A DNA stretch of 64,000 bases from DYRB01 sp963845265 (GTDB lineage: Bacteria; Pseudomonadota; Gammaproteobacteria; Chromatiales; Chromatiaceae): NCBI GenBank assembly GCA_963845265.1, contig CAWJRN010000005.1, positions 62,001 to 126,000 on the forward strand, read 5' to 3'. Shown here in pieces: positions 62,450-64,000 of the stretch (within the stretch, counting starts at the first letter, position 1; every line of letters starts with the position of its first letter). Both the position numbers and the translations under genes were made by a program. The notes below the pieces were generated by a model that saw only the letters and a program-made list of their open reading frames with translations, did no database searches and was not told the DNA's origin.

Positions 62450-62977
62450 CTAGCGCTTGATCAGAGCGGCACGCAGCCGGATCAGCACCCGGTCGGCGGC
62501 GTCGTCGATCAAGTCCTGGTAGATCAACTCACCCTCCAGTTGCTTGCCCAGGACCTCGGTGTCCGGGTTGTCGAAACCGCGCACCAGGTCGATGTCCTGC
62601 CGCGACATCCGTACCTTGCCGTCCGCGCCCAGGGCATCGAAACCGACGCGAAGGTGCAAATCGTAGGATAGCACCCTGCCGTTGCGATCAACCGCCACGA
62701 CCCTGGAGAAGCGTGCCTCCGATAGGATGCGCACGAGAAGCTTCGCCTCCTTGGCATTGGGAGCCAACTGGACCTGGGCACCCCGTAACCGGTCACGGAT
62801 GGCGTCGGCCACCTGGGTGCCGCCACTCCCCTGGATGTAGATCGGATTGAGGTCCGGAGGAATCTCCACTTCCCCGCGCAGCTTGAAACCGCAAGCGGAC
62901 AGGCCCAGCAGCAAACCGACAACGACGAGCAGGACAGGGAGCAACCGGACCCGAGCGAGGCAATACCCGGCCATCAT
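62450..62977 (-). CDS. lptE: LPS-assembly lipoprotein LptE
   Basis: LptE plugs the LptD barrel during LPS insertion. The 175-residue product has a lipoprotein signal with lipobox LSAC (Cys29), then CGFKLRGEVEIPPDL, the conserved start of the mature protein, and a small alpha/beta fold ending in a helical segment. The start overlaps the leuS stop by four bases. It pairs functionally with lptD at 48.7 kb. Confidence 0.95.
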   Translation of the reverse strand: MMAGYCLARVRLLPVLLVVVGLLLGLSACGFKLRGEVEIPPDLNPIYIQGSGGTQVADAIRDRLRGAQVQLAPNAKEAKLLVRILSEARFSRVVAVDRNGRVLSYDLHLRVGFDALGADGKVRMSRQDIDLVRGFDNPDTEVLGKQLEGELIYQDLIDDAADRVLIRLRAALIKR

Positions 62978-64000
62978 CCGGCCACCACGTTGACCAGCTT
63001 GTGGGGTACGACCACCACCTTGCGCACAGTCCCTTCGCCGATGAAACGACGCACATTGTCGTTGGAGAGGGCCGCGGCCTCCACCACCTTGCGCCCGGCG
63101 CCTGCGGGGACCTGTACCTTGCCGCGAACCTTGCCGTTGACCTGAACCACGTACTCGATCTCGTCCTGGCGCAGGGCGTCCTCGTCCGCCTCGGGCCAGC
63201 CCCCAGCCAGGATGTCCTCGCCCATGGCGAGCTCCCGCCAGAGATGGTGCGAGACATGGGGGGCGATAGGTGCGAGCAGGCGCAGGACGATGCCCAACCC
63301 CTCGCGCACCACGGCCCGGCTCTGCGGGGTTTCATCCAGTCGCATCAGGGCGTTGACCATAGTCATGCAGGCGGAGACCACTGTGTTGAACTGATGACGC
63401 TCGTAATCGTAGAGAGCCTTTTGCAGGGCAGCATGGACCTCGCGACGTGCTGTCTGCTGGGCCTCGTCGAGGTCCGACGGCAGACCAACCTCAGGCGCCT
63501 CGACTGCACCCTGGGCCAGATTCCACACCCGTTTCAGGAAGCGTGCAGCCCCCTCTACCCCATCGTCGTTCCACTCCAGGGACTGGTCCGGGGGTGAGGT
63601 GAACATGGTGTAAAGGCGCACCGTGTCCGCGCCATAGCGGTCGATCAGGACCTGGGGATCGACGCCGTTGTTCTTGGACTTGGACATCTTCTCCATGCCG
63701 CCCGGGGTGACCGGCAGGCCATCGTCCTTGAGGGTGCCCCCTACGATGCGCCCCTTGTCGTCCCGGGCCACGATCACGTCCGCCGGATTGAACCAATGCT
63801 TGCGTCCCTCGGCGTCCTCTCGGTAGTAGGTCTCCGCGACCACCATGCCCTGAGTGAGAAGCCGGGTAAAGGGCTCGTCGCAGTCCACCAGGCCCTCGTC
63901 GCGCATCAGCTTGTGGAAGAAGCGGGCGTAAAGCAGGTGGAGGACGGCATGCTCGATCCCGCCGACGTACTGGTCCACCGGCAGCCAGTAGCGCGCCCGC
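62974..64000 (-). CDS. leuS: Leucyl-tRNA synthetase, C-terminal part
   Basis: About 342 codons of the C-terminal half are inside the window, and the N-terminal two-thirds lie beyond the right edge. It shows the class Ia signature KMSKSKNNGVDP (residues of the catalytic loop), the preceding WLPVDQYVGGIEHAVLHLLY segment with the zinc-free domain, the RFLKRVWNLAQGA anticodon-binding helix, and the final leucine-specific domain (VQVNGKVRGKVQVPAGA). The stop overlaps lptE by four bases. Confidence 0.95.
   Translation of the reverse strand, partial: RARYWLPVDQYVGGIEHAVLHLLYARFFHKLMRDEGLVDCDEPFTRLLTQGMVVAETYYREDAEGRKHWFNPADVIVARDDKGRIVGGTLKDDGLPVTPGGMEKMSKSKNNGVDPQVLIDRYGADTVRLYTMFTSPPDQSLEWNDDGVEGAARFLKRVWNLAQGAVEAPEVGLPSDLDEAQQTARREVHAALQKALYDYERHQFNTVVSACMTMVNALMRLDETPQSRAVVREGLGIVLRLLAPIAPHVSHHLWRELAMGEDILAGGWPEADEDALRQDEIEYVVQVNGKVRGKVQVPAGAGRKVVEAAALSNDNVRRFIGEGTVRKVVVVPHKLVNVVAG

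Overview
The window is a 64 kb piece of a high-GC gammaproteobacterial chromosome. Conserved gammaproteobacterial clusters (hemA-prfA-prmC, rlmN-pilF-rodZ-hisS-yfgM-bamB-der, prmA-dusB-fis-purH-purD, lptD-surA-pdxA, apaG-apaH, leuS-lptE-holA, proA-nadD-rsfS) lie next to a proteobacterial class I phosphoribulokinase, the dedicated enzyme of the Calvin cycle. Together they suggest an autotrophic member of the Chromatiales, most likely a purple sulfur bacterium. The family assignment is inference from gene content and style; no photosynthesis or sulfur-oxidation gene is in the window.

Layout. 0-9.7 kb: an outward-running TPR protein divergent from hemA-prfA-prmC, then a small HMA-like protein, a MoeB-type adenylyltransferase, a four-helix membrane protein, a Nif3-like protein divergent from a DegS/AlgW-type protease, and EfpL. 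9.7-17.7 kb (minus strand): the rlmN-to-der housekeeping operon, lacking ndk and ispG. 18-22.4 kb: a DHH phosphoesterase, phosphoribulokinase and an ABC-2 exporter pair. 22.7-33 kb (minus strand): accessory genes, including a 5'-nucleotidase, an orphan ParA with a Met-rich membrane coiled-coil protein, two exported proteins of unknown role, and an RND efflux pump whose permease reading frame is broken by five single-base shifts and ends in a long Ala/Pro/Lys-rich tail. 33.4-36.9 kb: a dynamin-like membrane GTPase, a ROK sugar kinase and purC. 36.9-39.8 kb: a small worn accessory island with a Gdx-type exporter, a MITE-like element, a DUF6499-type protein, a decayed MscS channel, an exported protein with an Hsp20-like tail and a gene fragment. 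39.8-47.5 kb: a PDC-domain sensor, prmA, a zinc-ribbon membrane protein, dusB-fis, purH, an LpxA homologue and purD. 47.5-56.6 kb: AmgK-like kinase divergent from lptD-surA-pdxA, a symmetric palindromic element at the pdxA stop codon, a Gfo/Idh/MocA oxidoreductase, a small membrane protein and apaG-apaH. 56.7-64 kb: folA, a WYL regulator, rsfS, nadD, proA, a HicB antitoxin whose HicA partner is reduced to ten codons, and holA-lptE-leuS, which runs off the right edge.

Themes. Outer-membrane assembly is well represented (BamB, SurA, LptD, LptE, an LpxA homologue, a DegS-like sensor protease, and possibly a GnnA-like dehydrogenase for amide-linked lipid A). Translation quality and release are also prominent (RF1, PrmC, EfpL, RlmN, DusB, PrmA, RsfS, Der, HisRS, LeuRS). 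Several short palindromic repeats and two probable non-autonomous insertion elements sit between genes. No rRNA, tRNA, CRISPR array, prophage or complete insertion sequence was recognised.
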